Positions 33,517 to 43,066 of a DNA stretch of 64,000 nucleotides are shown here, one piece after another. Position 1 is the first letter of the stretch; each line of letters starts with the position of its first letter. The notes below the pieces were generated by a model that was not told where the DNA came from, ran no database searches, and saw only the letters and a list, made by a program, of their open reading frames with translations. The stretch comes from an uncultured Lachnospiraceae bacterium (GTDB taxonomy: Bacteria; Bacillota; Clostridia; Lachnospirales; Lachnospiraceae), in NCBI GenBank assembly GCA_902789665.1, contig CADAOY010000001.1:124001-188000 (forward strand), given 5' to 3'. A program made the position numbers and the translations under genes.

Positions 33517-34583
33517 TGCTCGTTTATTTAAGCTTAACAATTATTACCATAGCACTGGCAGTCTTTGTTAACAAAGAAGATGTTAAGCTGGGACAGTCCA
33601 AAGCAAAGGCAAGAGATCTTGTTTTTCTTGCATGGATATTTACAGCACTTGTTGTCATATCTGCCGGCAGAATTGCAATTGGCATAGATTACTGGGATTA
33701 TACTGAAGTTTTCAGCCTCATTATGCAGGGAAGAGAAGTATCCACAGAACCTGTATTTAATGCCTTTGTCAAAATCTGCTATTTCCTTTTTGGCTTTGGG
33801 AATTATAAATCCATATTTATCATATTCTCCTTTGTGACAATATTTTTCTTTTTAAAGGGAATATATGATCAAAGCGGCGATTTTGCCTGGTCGTTTATGT
33901 TATTTATGGCCTTTGGATATTATTTTTCCTCATTTAATACCATAAGATATTATTTCGCACTTGCCATATGTTTTTATGCAATTAAATTCCTGATTAAGAA
34001 GGATTATGCAATATTTGTAATAAGCGTGCTGCTGGCGGCAACCATGCATAAGGCGTTGTTGTGCGTGCTGCTTTTATATCCTCTTGGAATTATTAAATAC
34101 AAGAAGTGGTCCATTCCGATTATAGGCGTGGCAGTGGCAAGTCTGTTTGCTTTGCAGGGCGTATACAGAAGGATTGCATTTGTCTTTTATCCTTTTTATG
34201 AGGGTTCGTCCTATGATGTGGTGGATATTTCATATACCAATATTGCAAGGTGCGCAGCTGTGCTTATACTAGGGCTACTGGTATATAAAAGCGCCATTAA
34301 GGACAATGAAGCCAACAAGGTTTATTTTAAACTGAATATTGTGGCATTAATTATTTATACATGCTGCAACTATATTCCGAATGTATCAAGAATAGGTACA
34401 ATGGCTTCGGTATTTCAGATTATACTGATTCCGCACCTGATTAAGGCGGTTAAAATCAAGCCTTTAAGGATATGTTTATATATCGGTACAGCGTTAATGG
34501 CAGCAGTTTATTATTATCTTTTTATGAAGAGCGCAGCTGATCCGAATGTTGCGATTCTACCATATGAAAGCTGGATATTTTAA
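33516..34583 (+). CDS. EpsG-family polysaccharide polymerase-like membrane protein
   Basis: A 355-residue protein with about ten hydrophobic helices. The stretch RIAIGIDYWDYTEVFS at about residues 52-67, TEPVFNAFVKICYFLFG at about 77-93, and SFNTIRYYFALAICFYA at about 140-156 are typical of EpsG, which is thought to act as a Wzy-like polymerase of lipid-linked repeat units on the outer face. It starts at a GTG that overlaps the previous stop by one base. Its own stop overlaps the next ATG by one base. With the two Wzz-like proteins it forms the expected polymerisation set. Confidence 0.88.
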   Translation: MLVYLSLTIITIALAVFVNKEDVKLGQSKAKARDLVFLAWIFTALVVISAGRIAIGIDYWDYTEVFSLIMQGREVSTEPVFNAFVKICYFLFGFGNYKSIFIIFSFVTIFFFLKGIYDQSGDFAWSFMLFMAFGYYFSSFNTIRYYFALAICFYAIKFLIKKDYAIFVISVLLAATMHKALLCVLLLYPLGIIKYKKWSIPIIGVAVASLFALQGVYRRIAFVFYPFYEGSSYDVVDISYTNIARCAAVLILGLLVYKSAIKDNEANKVYFKLNIVALIIYTCCNYIPNVSRIGTMASVFQIILIPHLIKAVKIKPLRICLYIGTALMAAVYYYLFMKSAADPNVAILPYESWIF

Positions 34584-35359
34584 TGAAGTTTAGCGTTATT
34601 ACAGTTACATTTAATGCGGGTGATCTTCTTGGAGAGACCATAAATAATATTCTTAGTCAGACTTATGAGGATTTTGAAGTTGTGATTAAGGATGGACGTT
34701 CTACGGATCATTCCCTTAAGAATGTGCCGATAAGCGAGAAGGTTGTCTTAAGAATAGATGATGATAAGGGCATTTATGATGCCATGAATCAGGCGGTCTC
34801 CATGGCTAAGGGTGACTATGTTATCTTCATGAATGCCGGAGACAGATTCTATGATAATGATGTGCTTCAAAAAGTGAGTGATGCTATAGATGCGAATCCC
34901 GGAAGAGGAATATATTACGGCGATACCTATTTCAGACCATCAAAGTCGGTAGTAAGTATGCCATCCAAAATCACTCCCGGAATATGCTACAGACATATTC
35001 CCTGCCATCAGTCATGTGTATTTGCAAGGAGTTTGTATGAGGGCGGGGGTTTTGACCTAGAGTACAAAATCAGGGCCGATTATGAATTCTTTTTGCGAAA
35101 CTATTTCGTGAAAAAGATTAATCCGTGTTACTTAAATACGGTAATAGCGGACTATGAAGGCGGCGGATATTCAGCAACACATCTTGAGCAGGATGCAAAG
35201 GAACACAAGATAATTACGGAGAAGTATTTTACCAAAGGCCAGCTCTTTGGACAGAAGCTTTTTGCGATATTTACTCTTCAGTCCCTTCGTAAGAAACTGG
35301 CTTATAATGATAAATATAAAGAATCATATGACAAAATGAAAAAGATGATACAAAAGTAA
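34583..35359 (+). CDS. Glycosyltransferase family 2 (WcaE/PssE-like group)
   Basis: A 258-residue GT2 protein: FSVITVTFNAGDLLGETINN at the N-terminus, YEDFEVVIKDGRSTDHS at about residues 31-47, DKGIYDAMNQAVSMAKGDYV at about 61-80, the metal-site FMNAGDRFYDND at about 82-93 and a later CHQSCVFARSLYEGGGFD. The DxGIYDAMNxG element is typical of the colanic-acid WcaE-like subgroup. The donor and acceptor are not known. Translation is coupled to the polymerase gene by a one-base overlap. Confidence 0.92.
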   Translation: MKFSVITVTFNAGDLLGETINNILSQTYEDFEVVIKDGRSTDHSLKNVPISEKVVLRIDDDKGIYDAMNQAVSMAKGDYVIFMNAGDRFYDNDVLQKVSDAIDANPGRGIYYGDTYFRPSKSVVSMPSKITPGICYRHIPCHQSCVFARSLYEGGGFDLEYKIRADYEFFLRNYFVKKINPCYLNTVIADYEGGGYSATHLEQDAKEHKIITEKYFTKGQLFGQKLFAIFTLQSLRKKLAYNDKYKESYDKMKKMIQK

Positions 35360-35371
35360 TCAGGATAAGAT

Positions 35372-36637
35372 ATGAGAGTTTTGTGGGTATGTAACCGTCC
35401 GGTTGCATCGGTGTCAAAAGATAATAATAAATCCATAACCAATAAAGAAGGATGGCTGGATACTCTTTTTGAAATGCTGGAGAGTAATTCAGAAATTGAA
35501 ATGGGTTTGTGCCATGCAGATGCAGGACCTGAGAAGAATTATGAGTCAGGATCTGTAAAGGTTTATACGCTTAATGAAAATTATAATACTCTTCATGTTT
35601 ATGAGGACAGATTAGAGAGCAGATTTAAGGAAATATATGAGGATTTTAAGCCTGATATTGTGCATATATTCGGGACGGAATATCCTCATACATTAGGCGC
35701 AGTTAAGGCTATCAAAAATAAGGATAAAGTTCTGATTTCGCTTCAGGGAATCTGTGATAAATGCGCAGATCATTATCTGGATTTTCTGCCAAAGAGTGCG
35801 ATTAATCATCTTACATTAAGAGATGTGCTTAAAGGCGATACTTTAAAGAAGCAGAAGAAACATTTCATGGACAGGGCCGAAAATGAAAAGAAGGCGTTGA
35901 AAGAGGCCATGAATGTTACCGGAAGAACTGAGTTTGACAGGGAATACTCTAAAGAAATAAATAAGGATGCCAGATATTTTTATCTGGGAGAAACTCTTAG
36001 AAATGTATTCTACCAAGGTGATGTATGGAATGAAGAAAATATTGATAAGCATGTGATTTATTTTAGCCAGGGTAATTATCCGATTAAGGGACTTCATGTA
36101 ATGCTTGAAGCACTTAACGAAGTAGTGAAGGTTTATCCGGATACCGTGCTTAAGGTTGGCGGCGATATAATTACCGGAGGAACTTTAAAGAAGAATCTGT
36201 TAATTGGTGCCTATGGCAGCTATATAAAGAAATATATAAAGAAGAATAATCTTGGCGGTAATGTGGAATTTACAGGGAATATTCCGGCTGACAGGGTTAA
36301 GGAGAATCTCCTTTCTTCTTCAGTTTTTGTTTCTGCGTCCGTTATAGAGAACTCGCCTAACAGCGTGGCTGAAGCCATGATACTTGGGGTTCCTGTTATT
36401 TCGTCTTACGTTGGCGGAGTTCCAAGCATAATGATGAAAGATGTGGACGGCAGATTTTTCGACAGCGGTGATAAAGATATGCTGGCGGGCGAGATAACTG
36501 ATTTATTTAAAAAGAAAGACTTAGGTCACATTCAGGATATGATTATTAATGCCAGAAACAGGGCAGCAGGCGATCACAACAGCCAGACCAATTATGAAAC
36601 TTTGCTTGATATATATAAGGAGATTGACTCTTTATGA
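35372..36637 (+). CDS. Glycosyltransferase family 4
   Basis: A 421-residue GT-B fold enzyme. The N-terminal half has PDIVHIFGTEYPHTLGAVKAI at about residues 92-112. The C-terminal Rossmann half shows QGNYPIKGLHVMLEALNEV at about 233-251, VEFTGNIPADRVKENL at about 297-312, FVSASVIENSPNSVAEAMIL with the E-x7-E type donor-binding region at about 318-337, and GVPVISSYVGGVPSIM. It overlaps the next GT4 gene by four bases. The sugar transferred is not predictable. Confidence 0.92.
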   Translation: MRVLWVCNRPVASVSKDNNKSITNKEGWLDTLFEMLESNSEIEMGLCHADAGPEKNYESGSVKVYTLNENYNTLHVYEDRLESRFKEIYEDFKPDIVHIFGTEYPHTLGAVKAIKNKDKVLISLQGICDKCADHYLDFLPKSAINHLTLRDVLKGDTLKKQKKHFMDRAENEKKALKEAMNVTGRTEFDREYSKEINKDARYFYLGETLRNVFYQGDVWNEENIDKHVIYFSQGNYPIKGLHVMLEALNEVVKVYPDTVLKVGGDIITGGTLKKNLLIGAYGSYIKKYIKKNNLGGNVEFTGNIPADRVKENLLSSSVFVSASVIENSPNSVAEAMILGVPVISSYVGGVPSIMMKDVDGRFFDSGDKDMLAGEITDLFKKKDLGHIQDMIINARNRAAGDHNSQTNYETLLDIYKEIDSL

Positions 36638-37794
36638 CATTAACCTTTGTGTCCAATTATATTAATCATCATCAGCTTCCGGTAGCTGGATATATGTATG
36701 ATAAATTAGGCGATGGTTATCATTTCATCCAGACTGAGGAAGTGGAAGAAGAGAGAGTTTCGCTGGGATGGCAGGCTGATTTCGATCTCCCATATCTGGT
36801 TAAGTCCTATGAAGATGAGGACAAGGCAAGGGAACTGATTGCAAACAGCGACATAGTTTTAATGGATGACTGTGTGTCGGAAGATTATATAAATGACAGA
36901 ATTGAAGCAGGTAAAATTGTAATCAGACTTGCTGAAAGATGTTATAAAGAAGGTCAGTGGAAAGCCATAAGTCCAAGAGGCCTTATATATAAAAATAAGG
37001 TTCATACCAAAAGAGCGGACAAGCCTGTTTACCTTCTGTGTGAAGGCGGCTATGTAGCAGATGATTATGAAATATTCAAAGCCTACAGAGGCAAGAGATA
37101 TAAGTGGGGATATTTTCCTGAGTTCAGGGAATGTACCTATGACAAAGATGACAGTAAGCTTAATATTCTCTGGGCCGGAAGACTGATAGACTGGAAGCAT
37201 CCGGAGATAGCTATAAAGGGTGCTAAGTATCTTAAGGAAAGGTGCGTTGATTTCAGTCTTGATATTGTTGGAACAGGTAACCTGAGTGATTCTTTTGAAA
37301 AAATGGTTAGAGAACTGGAGCTTGAAGATAATGTGACATTTTCAGGAAGCCTCCCTTATAAAGAAGTAAGGGAAAGAATGCTTAACAGCCAGGTTTTACT
37401 ATGTACCAGCGACTATGAAGAAGGCTGGGGAGCTGTTGTAAATGAAGGACTTAATTCAAGATGCGCAGTGCTGGCAAGCCATGCAATGGGCGCGACCCCG
37501 TATCTTATTAAGCATGAGAAAAACGGCCTTGTATTTAAGAGCGAAGATCAGAATGATTTTAATGATAAATTATATGCCATGGCAACGAATGCTGACTTAA
37601 GAAGAGCATTAAGCGATGAGGGATATAATACCATTGCAAGTCTCTGGAATGCGAATGTTGCAGCTGAGAGGTTGCTTACATTTGCCCAAGGGCTTATGAA
37701 TGGAGAAATAAAAGAATATGAAGATGGGCCAATGAGTGTGGCCGAAGCCATACATCAAAATAAGATGTATGACCATCTTGTAAATAAAGGATAA
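36634..37794 (+). CDS. Glycosyltransferase family 4
   Basis: A 386-residue GT-B enzyme. The N-terminal half begins MTLTFVSNYINHHQLPVAGYM, typical of this subgroup. The C-terminal donor-binding half has ILWAGRLIDWKHPEIAIKGA at about residues 175-194, VTFSGSLPYKEVRERML, VLLCTSDYEEGWGAVVNEGL at about 257-276 and SRCAVLASHAMGATPYLI. Its ATG overlaps the previous stop (ATGA). It is followed by the ABC flippase gene after four bases. Confidence 0.92.
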   Translation: MTLTFVSNYINHHQLPVAGYMYDKLGDGYHFIQTEEVEEERVSLGWQADFDLPYLVKSYEDEDKARELIANSDIVLMDDCVSEDYINDRIEAGKIVIRLAERCYKEGQWKAISPRGLIYKNKVHTKRADKPVYLLCEGGYVADDYEIFKAYRGKRYKWGYFPEFRECTYDKDDSKLNILWAGRLIDWKHPEIAIKGAKYLKERCVDFSLDIVGTGNLSDSFEKMVRELELEDNVTFSGSLPYKEVRERMLNSQVLLCTSDYEEGWGAVVNEGLNSRCAVLASHAMGATPYLIKHEKNGLVFKSEDQNDFNDKLYAMATNADLRRALSDEGYNTIASLWNANVAAERLLTFAQGLMNGEIKEYEDGPMSVAEAIHQNKMYDHLVNKG

Positions 37795-37798
37795 AAAG

Positions 37799-39544
37799 TT
37801 GAAAAAGATTTTAAATAAAATTTTTATATTGCTTGATAAGAAGCAGAAACGATTCATGATTGTCCTCGTGATAATGATGTTAATCGGAGCGATTCTTGAG
37901 GCCTGCTCAGTGGCTGTAATTATTCCGGTTATTAATATCATTATTGATAAGGATGCAATCGAGAGCAGCCGCATAATGTCCAGGGTTTTTGAACTATCGC
38001 ATATTTCGGATGTGAAGGTATTTGCTGTTCTTGTAATGGTGCTGCTTATTCTTATGTTCGTTATAAAGAATATCTATCTCTATATTCAGCAGAAGGTTCT
38101 TTATAATTACATTTATACCAATCAGTTCTCTACATCCGAGAGAATGATGCGTAATTATATCAGAAGAAATTATGAATATTTCCTGACTGCTGATACTGCT
38201 GTTATTCAAAGAACAATCACATCAGATGTTAATAATATGTACGCACTGATACTCTCACTTCTTACACTGGTTTCAGAGGTGATAGTTTTTATTGCGCTTG
38301 CTGTATTCCTTCTTTTTACAGACTGGAGAATGACAGCTTTTGTTGCGACTCTTCTTGCAGTAACACTTCTTGTTATCAAGATTGTTATTAAGCCTATGAT
38401 GTATAAGGCAGGCAAGGATAATCAGGATTATTACAGCTCATTATTTAAGTGGATAAATGAAAGTGTTACCGGTATCAAGGATATCAAAATCGGCGGCCGC
38501 GAGCGCTTTTTCGTAAATGAATATATAAGATATGGTACAGGTTATGTTGATGCTGTGCAGAAATATACGCTTTACAGTAATGTGCCAAGACTGATAATCG
38601 AAGTTGTATGTATTTCAGGTATGGTTTTATATTTTATTTTCCTGTATCTTACAGGTCAGAATTCAGAAGCCATATTAAGCGTGCTCGGCGCTGTTGGTGT
38701 AGCTCTCGCAAGACTTATGCCATGTGCCAACAGAATTAATAATCAGCTTAATAATATTGCTTATTTTGAGCCATTTTTAATGGGTGTATCTGACAATCTT
38801 CAGGATGAAATCAGTGGCGCGAATACAGACCTTTCTGTGATTGATATTCCTAAGGAAAAACTGGAAATCAAAAATGGAATAGAACTTAAGAATATCTGCT
38901 ATAAGTATCCTGAAACCAGCAAATACATATTACAGGATGCTTCCATAGAAGTTAAGGTTGGAGAAGCTATTGGTATTGTTGGAACAACCGGAGCCGGTAA
39001 GTCCACAATTGTGGATGTTATGCTGGGACTTCTTCATCCTGAAAAAGGACAGGTTCTTGCTGATGGAAAAGATGTTTTGATTGAAGAAAACTATCGTAAA
39101 TATCTTAAGAATATCGGTTATATTCCTCAGAACATTTTTATGCTTGATGATACGATAAAACATAATATTGCATTTGGTGTTCCTGATGATGAAATAGATG
39201 AAAACAGATTGTGGGAAGTAATTAAAGAAGCCCAGCTCGAGGATTTTATCAAAGGAAGAGAAGATGGACTCGATGCCAATATAGGCGAAAGAGGTATTCA
39301 GATTTCCGGCGGACAGAGACAGAGAATCGGTATTGCAAGGGCATTATATGATGATCCGGAAGTACTGGTACTTGACGAGGCTACATCGGCCCTTGATGGT
39401 GAAACAGAGAAGGCTGTCATGGAATCCATTAATATTCTGCATGGTAAGAAGACGCTGGTTATCATAGCTCACAGATTACAAACCATAGAAAAATGCGACC
39501 ACGTTTACAGAATTGAAAACGGGGTAGCAACCAAGGAGAGATAA
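37799..39544 (+). CDS. ABC transporter, fused permease-ATPase (PglK/MsbA-like flippase)
   Basis: A 581-residue half transporter with six helices in about residues 15-310 and a nucleotide-binding domain at about 350-578. The latter has Walker A GTTGAGKST, Q-loop YIPQNIF, signature ISGGQRQRIGIAR, Walker B VLVLDEATSALD and the H-loop IIAHR. The N-terminal part (GAILEACSVAVIIPVI) resembles PglK of the Campylobacter N-glycosylation system, which flips lipid-linked oligosaccharide across the membrane. No Wzx-type flippase is encoded nearby, so this is the best candidate for that step. The start is a TTG with AAAGGA seven bases before it. Confidence 0.9.
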   Translation: MKKILNKIFILLDKKQKRFMIVLVIMMLIGAILEACSVAVIIPVINIIIDKDAIESSRIMSRVFELSHISDVKVFAVLVMVLLILMFVIKNIYLYIQQKVLYNYIYTNQFSTSERMMRNYIRRNYEYFLTADTAVIQRTITSDVNNMYALILSLLTLVSEVIVFIALAVFLLFTDWRMTAFVATLLAVTLLVIKIVIKPMMYKAGKDNQDYYSSLFKWINESVTGIKDIKIGGRERFFVNEYIRYGTGYVDAVQKYTLYSNVPRLIIEVVCISGMVLYFIFLYLTGQNSEAILSVLGAVGVALARLMPCANRINNQLNNIAYFEPFLMGVSDNLQDEISGANTDLSVIDIPKEKLEIKNGIELKNICYKYPETSKYILQDASIEVKVGEAIGIVGTTGAGKSTIVDVMLGLLHPEKGQVLADGKDVLIEENYRKYLKNIGYIPQNIFMLDDTIKHNIAFGVPDDEIDENRLWEVIKEAQLEDFIKGREDGLDANIGERGIQISGGQRQRIGIARALYDDPEVLVLDEATSALDGETEKAVMESINILHGKKTLVIIAHRLQTIEKCDHVYRIENGVATKER

Positions 39545-39550
39545 ACAGTA

Positions 39551-40555
39551 ATGTTTCTTAGTGTTATAGTTCCGTTATATAAAGAAAAAGAGGAAGGCTC
39601 CAGATTCTGCCTTGATTCACTTATTAATCAGACTTTTGATGATATGGAAATCATTATAGTTGATGATAAGGCGGATGAGAATAATCTTAAACTGATTGAA
39701 GAATATAAGGGTAAATGCAATAAAATAAAGGTTATAAATAATGAAGCCCATCTGGGACCAGGCTCTTCATGGAACAGAGCGCTATTTAAAGTTATGGGCG
39801 AGTATGTGGCATTTATCAATCCGAAAGATTATCTGGATACAAAGTATTATGAACTGATGACAAATGTGGTTAAAACCACGAAATCAGATGTGGCAGGTTC
39901 TGATAATATTCTGGTTTATGAATATGGCTCAAATAAAGGTGAAGAAGAAAAACTTCATTATAATGACCAGAGCGGCGAACTTGATGATGAGAAGAAAGCA
40001 GATCTTATAATTAAGCCGGGATACTTAGGATGCAAGATTATTAAGAAGTCGCTTCTTGATGAAAATGGTTTATGGGCGCCTGATTTTATCAGTTCACCGG
40101 ATGTATGCTTAAATCCTCTGGTACTTATGTGCGCCAGGTCCTTTGCATATGTTCCTGAAGCAAAGGCATATACATACAAAGAGTCAGGTGAAAGCCCGGA
40201 TGAAGTATATACAAAGTGTGACGACAGGATGACTGCCATGACATATTTCATTGAGGAATGTGTAAAAAGAGAATTTTTTGGTGATTTCCTTGATGAGATA
40301 GAATACAGATATACGGAAGATATGTTTATTAAGAATCTTTTCACATATATGAGTAAGGTTCCCAAGGAAATGAGAAAGCCGGAATTCAGCGAAGATTTAC
40401 ATGACGGTATAACATATACATTCCCTGAATTTATGGATAATCCATATTATGAGATATATGACGATGAGAGTATAAGGGAACTGGCGGGGATTTTTATAGA
40501 AAGTCCCAAGAAGTTTAATAAAGTTTTTTCCAAAATATTACAGGGACAGCAGTAG
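39551..40555 (+). CDS. Glycosyltransferase family 2
   Basis: A 334-residue protein with a GT-A domain in the first 220 residues: LSVIVPLYKEKEEGSRFCLD, FDDMEIIIVDDKADENN, GPGSSWNRALFKVMGEYV and FINPKDYLDTKY, where the usual DADD metal site is replaced by NPKD. Since the motif lacks the expected Asp pair, activity may be altered or the metal bound differently. The C-terminal 110 residues are helical and unassigned. It lies six bases after the flippase gene and eleven before a GtrB-like gene. Confidence 0.85.
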   Translation: MFLSVIVPLYKEKEEGSRFCLDSLINQTFDDMEIIIVDDKADENNLKLIEEYKGKCNKIKVINNEAHLGPGSSWNRALFKVMGEYVAFINPKDYLDTKYYELMTNVVKTTKSDVAGSDNILVYEYGSNKGEEEKLHYNDQSGELDDEKKADLIIKPGYLGCKIIKKSLLDENGLWAPDFISSPDVCLNPLVLMCARSFAYVPEAKAYTYKESGESPDEVYTKCDDRMTAMTYFIEECVKREFFGDFLDEIEYRYTEDMFIKNLFTYMSKVPKEMRKPEFSEDLHDGITYTFPEFMDNPYYEIYDDESIRELAGIFIESPKKFNKVFSKILQGQQ

Positions 40556-40566
40556 TTGGAGGGATT

Positions 40567-41496
40567 ATGGAAAAGTGTTCAGTAATTGTGCCTTGCTATA
40601 ATGAAGAGGACGCGCTTCCTTTCTTTTATGAGGAAATGAATAAGGTCGCAGCTTCGATGCAGGATAAATTGGAATTTGAATATATATTTGTGGATGACGG
40701 AAGTGTGGATGGAACCATTAATATAATCAGGTCTTTTGCCAAAGAGGATGAGAGAGTTCATTATATTTCTTTCAGCCGTAACTTTGGTAAGGAAGCAGCT
40801 ATCTATGCAGGTCTTAAGAAGTCTGTTGGCGATTATGCAGTTATGATGGATGCAGATCTTCAGGACCCACCGACGCTCCTTCCTGAGATGTATGAGGCGG
40901 TAAAAAATGAAGGTTATGACTGCGCTGCAACAAGAAGAGTTACTCGTAAGGGTGAGCCATGGCTTCGTTCGATATTTGCAAGATTATTCTATAAAATCAT
41001 GAACAAAATGGCCGACCTCAATATGGTAGATGGAGCCAGGGATTTCCGCTTCATGAAGCGTAATATGGTTGATGCCATCTGCGATATGGGAGAATATAAC
41101 AGATTCTCCAAAGGTATATTTGGCTGGGTTGGATTTAAGACCAAATGGTTAAAGTATGAGAATGTTAAGAGAGTTGCAGGAAAGACAAAATGGTCATTCT
41201 GGAAACTGTTCAGATACTCAATTGAAGGTATTGTAGCATTCTCCACAGCGCCACTTGTGTGGACGTCATTGATTGGATTGTTATTCTTCTTTATTGCGGT
41301 TGCGCTTTTGATTTTTGTGTTTATAAGAGCGCTCCTTTATGGCGATCCGGTAGATGGCTGGCCGTCAACAATATGTATTATTACATTCTTCGCCAGCGTA
41401 CAGCTTTTCTGTAATGGAATAATTGGAATTTATATTTCCAAGGCTTATCTGGAACTTAAAAACAGACCTATTTTTATCGTAAGAGATGAGGCGTAA
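40567..41496 (+). CDS. Polyprenyl-phosphate glycosyltransferase (GtrB/ArnC-like GT2)
   Basis: A 309-residue GT2 protein with two C-terminal helices. Motifs are CSVIVPCYNEEDALPFFYEE, FVDDGSVDGT, SFSRNFGKEAAIYAGLKKS, MMDADLQDPPTLLPEM and a later GKTKWSFWKLFRYSIEGI, all typical of enzymes that load a sugar onto undecaprenyl or bactoprenyl phosphate on the inner face. Helices lie at about residues 230-260 and 270-295. Its stop overlaps the start of the GtrII-like gene by one base, an arrangement that mirrors the gtrB-gtrII pairs of phage serotype-conversion loci. Confidence 0.93.
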   Translation: MEKCSVIVPCYNEEDALPFFYEEMNKVAASMQDKLEFEYIFVDDGSVDGTINIIRSFAKEDERVHYISFSRNFGKEAAIYAGLKKSVGDYAVMMDADLQDPPTLLPEMYEAVKNEGYDCAATRRVTRKGEPWLRSIFARLFYKIMNKMADLNMVDGARDFRFMKRNMVDAICDMGEYNRFSKGIFGWVGFKTKWLKYENVKRVAGKTKWSFWKLFRYSIEGIVAFSTAPLVWTSLIGLLFFFIAVALLIFVFIRALLYGDPVDGWPSTICIITFFASVQLFCNGIIGIYISKAYLELKNRPIFIVRDEA

Positions 41497-43058
41497 TGGA
41501 TTATATTCTTGAGAAGTTAAAGAAAAAAAGCATATATGTACCATTTTTTACGGTGCTGATTCTGGGGCTTGTAACACATATGTATATGTTTGTTAATAAG
41601 TTTCCCAATTCAGATGCTCTGACATCATTTTATTTTGATCAGAATATGGTAACATCCGGAAGGTTCTTCTTGGGTACGGTTTGTTCAATATCGTCTTTTT
41701 ATGATTTGAACTGGATTAATGGTATATTATCCCTTCTTTACTTAAGCCTTTGCGCTATGATGTTAATTAAACTTCTTGATGTAAAAGGGACCTTTAATTA
41801 TATACTTATTTCAGCTTTGCTGGTTACGTTCCCGGCGCTTACGGCGACCTTTGCATATCTTTATACGGCAGATGGTTATATGATAGGACTGCTGCTGTCA
41901 ATCATATGCGTATATGTCAGCAGGAAATATAAGTTTGGTTTTATAATTGGCGGAATACTTTTAAGCCTTTCAATGGGTATATATCAGGCTTACTTAAGCT
42001 TTGCAGTTGTATTATGCATAATTATAATTATTAATTCACTTATGCTGGGTGAGGAAATCAAAAAAGTATTCTTTATGGGGCTTAAGTTCTTAGGGATGGG
42101 CACTATCGGAGGAGTACTCTATAAGATTATTCTTACGATATGTCTTAAACTTCAGCATAAGGAACTGGATACATATCAGGGCATTAATACCATGGGTTCA
42201 TTAAGCCTTAAGACGCTGCCTAAGACAATTATTAATATGTACGCGGATTTTGCTGCATTTACCCTTAAGGGAAATGTACTTTTCAGGGAGGGTTTCAGCG
42301 CTTCGGTATGGCTGCTTGTTTTAATAGCATTTATTGCGCTGGCATTAATTATTATTCTTAATGCCAAAACTTATAAGAAGCCACTTAATATACTGGCAAT
42401 AATTGTGATGCTTGCAATTATTCCATTTGGAAATAATATTATTTTCCTGTTTTCTGACAGCATTGAATATCACCTGCTTATGAGAATGCAGTGGGTATTA
42501 TATTTTATCTGGGCAGTAGTACTGGCAGATATAGTAATAGATAAAACAGACCTTAAAAATATTGAACTTAAAAAAGAGAAAAACAGCAAAAATGCCATAG
42601 TATTTTTCTTTACAGTGCTTACTGCTGTATCGCTGGGATTTTACATATATGGCAATATTGTGGTGGCAAATATCTGCTACTATAATATGAATGAATCATA
42701 TGAAAAAACATATGGATATCTTGTAAGACTTATAGACAGAATGGAGCAGACTGAAGGCTATTATCCGGGAATGAAAGTAGCCATGGTTGGTGTGGTAAGT
42801 AAGGAAAGTTATCCTGAAACCAATATTACTCTGGATATTACAGGTAATATCAGGGGAACCAATCAGACCATTATTCCTTACAAGGCTGAGATGTATGCTA
42901 ACTTTATGTCTCATTATATGAATTATGAGCTTGAATTTTTAGAGGGTGAGGAACTTGAAGAGGTTTATTATTCCGATGAATATCAGGAACTTGAGAGTTT
43001 CCCATCAGTTAATTCAATGCGTGTAGTAAATGATACTTTATATATTAAACTTGAGTAG
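41496..43058 (+). CDS. GtrII-like membrane glucosyltransferase
   Basis: A 520-residue protein with about ten helices followed by an external C-terminal domain of about 110 residues. The N-terminal part KFPNSDALTSFYFDQNMVTS at about residues 35-54 and SGRFFLGTVCSISSFYDLNW at about 54-73 match the Glucos_trans_II (GtrII) family. Such proteins take a sugar from its polyprenyl-phosphate carrier and attach it to a glycan on the outer face. It overlaps the preceding polyprenyl glucosyl donor gene by one base, supporting a donor-acceptor pair. Confidence 0.88.
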   Translation: MDYILEKLKKKSIYVPFFTVLILGLVTHMYMFVNKFPNSDALTSFYFDQNMVTSGRFFLGTVCSISSFYDLNWINGILSLLYLSLCAMMLIKLLDVKGTFNYILISALLVTFPALTATFAYLYTADGYMIGLLLSIICVYVSRKYKFGFIIGGILLSLSMGIYQAYLSFAVVLCIIIIINSLMLGEEIKKVFFMGLKFLGMGTIGGVLYKIILTICLKLQHKELDTYQGINTMGSLSLKTLPKTIINMYADFAAFTLKGNVLFREGFSASVWLLVLIAFIALALIIILNAKTYKKPLNILAIIVMLAIIPFGNNIIFLFSDSIEYHLLMRMQWVLYFIWAVVLADIVIDKTDLKNIELKKEKNSKNAIVFFFTVLTAVSLGFYIYGNIVVANICYYNMNESYEKTYGYLVRLIDRMEQTEGYYPGMKVAMVGVVSKESYPETNITLDITGNIRGTNQTIIPYKAEMYANFMSHYMNYELEFLEGEELEEVYYSDEYQELESFPSVNSMRVVNDTLYIKLE

Positions 43059-43066
43059 GAGTTATT

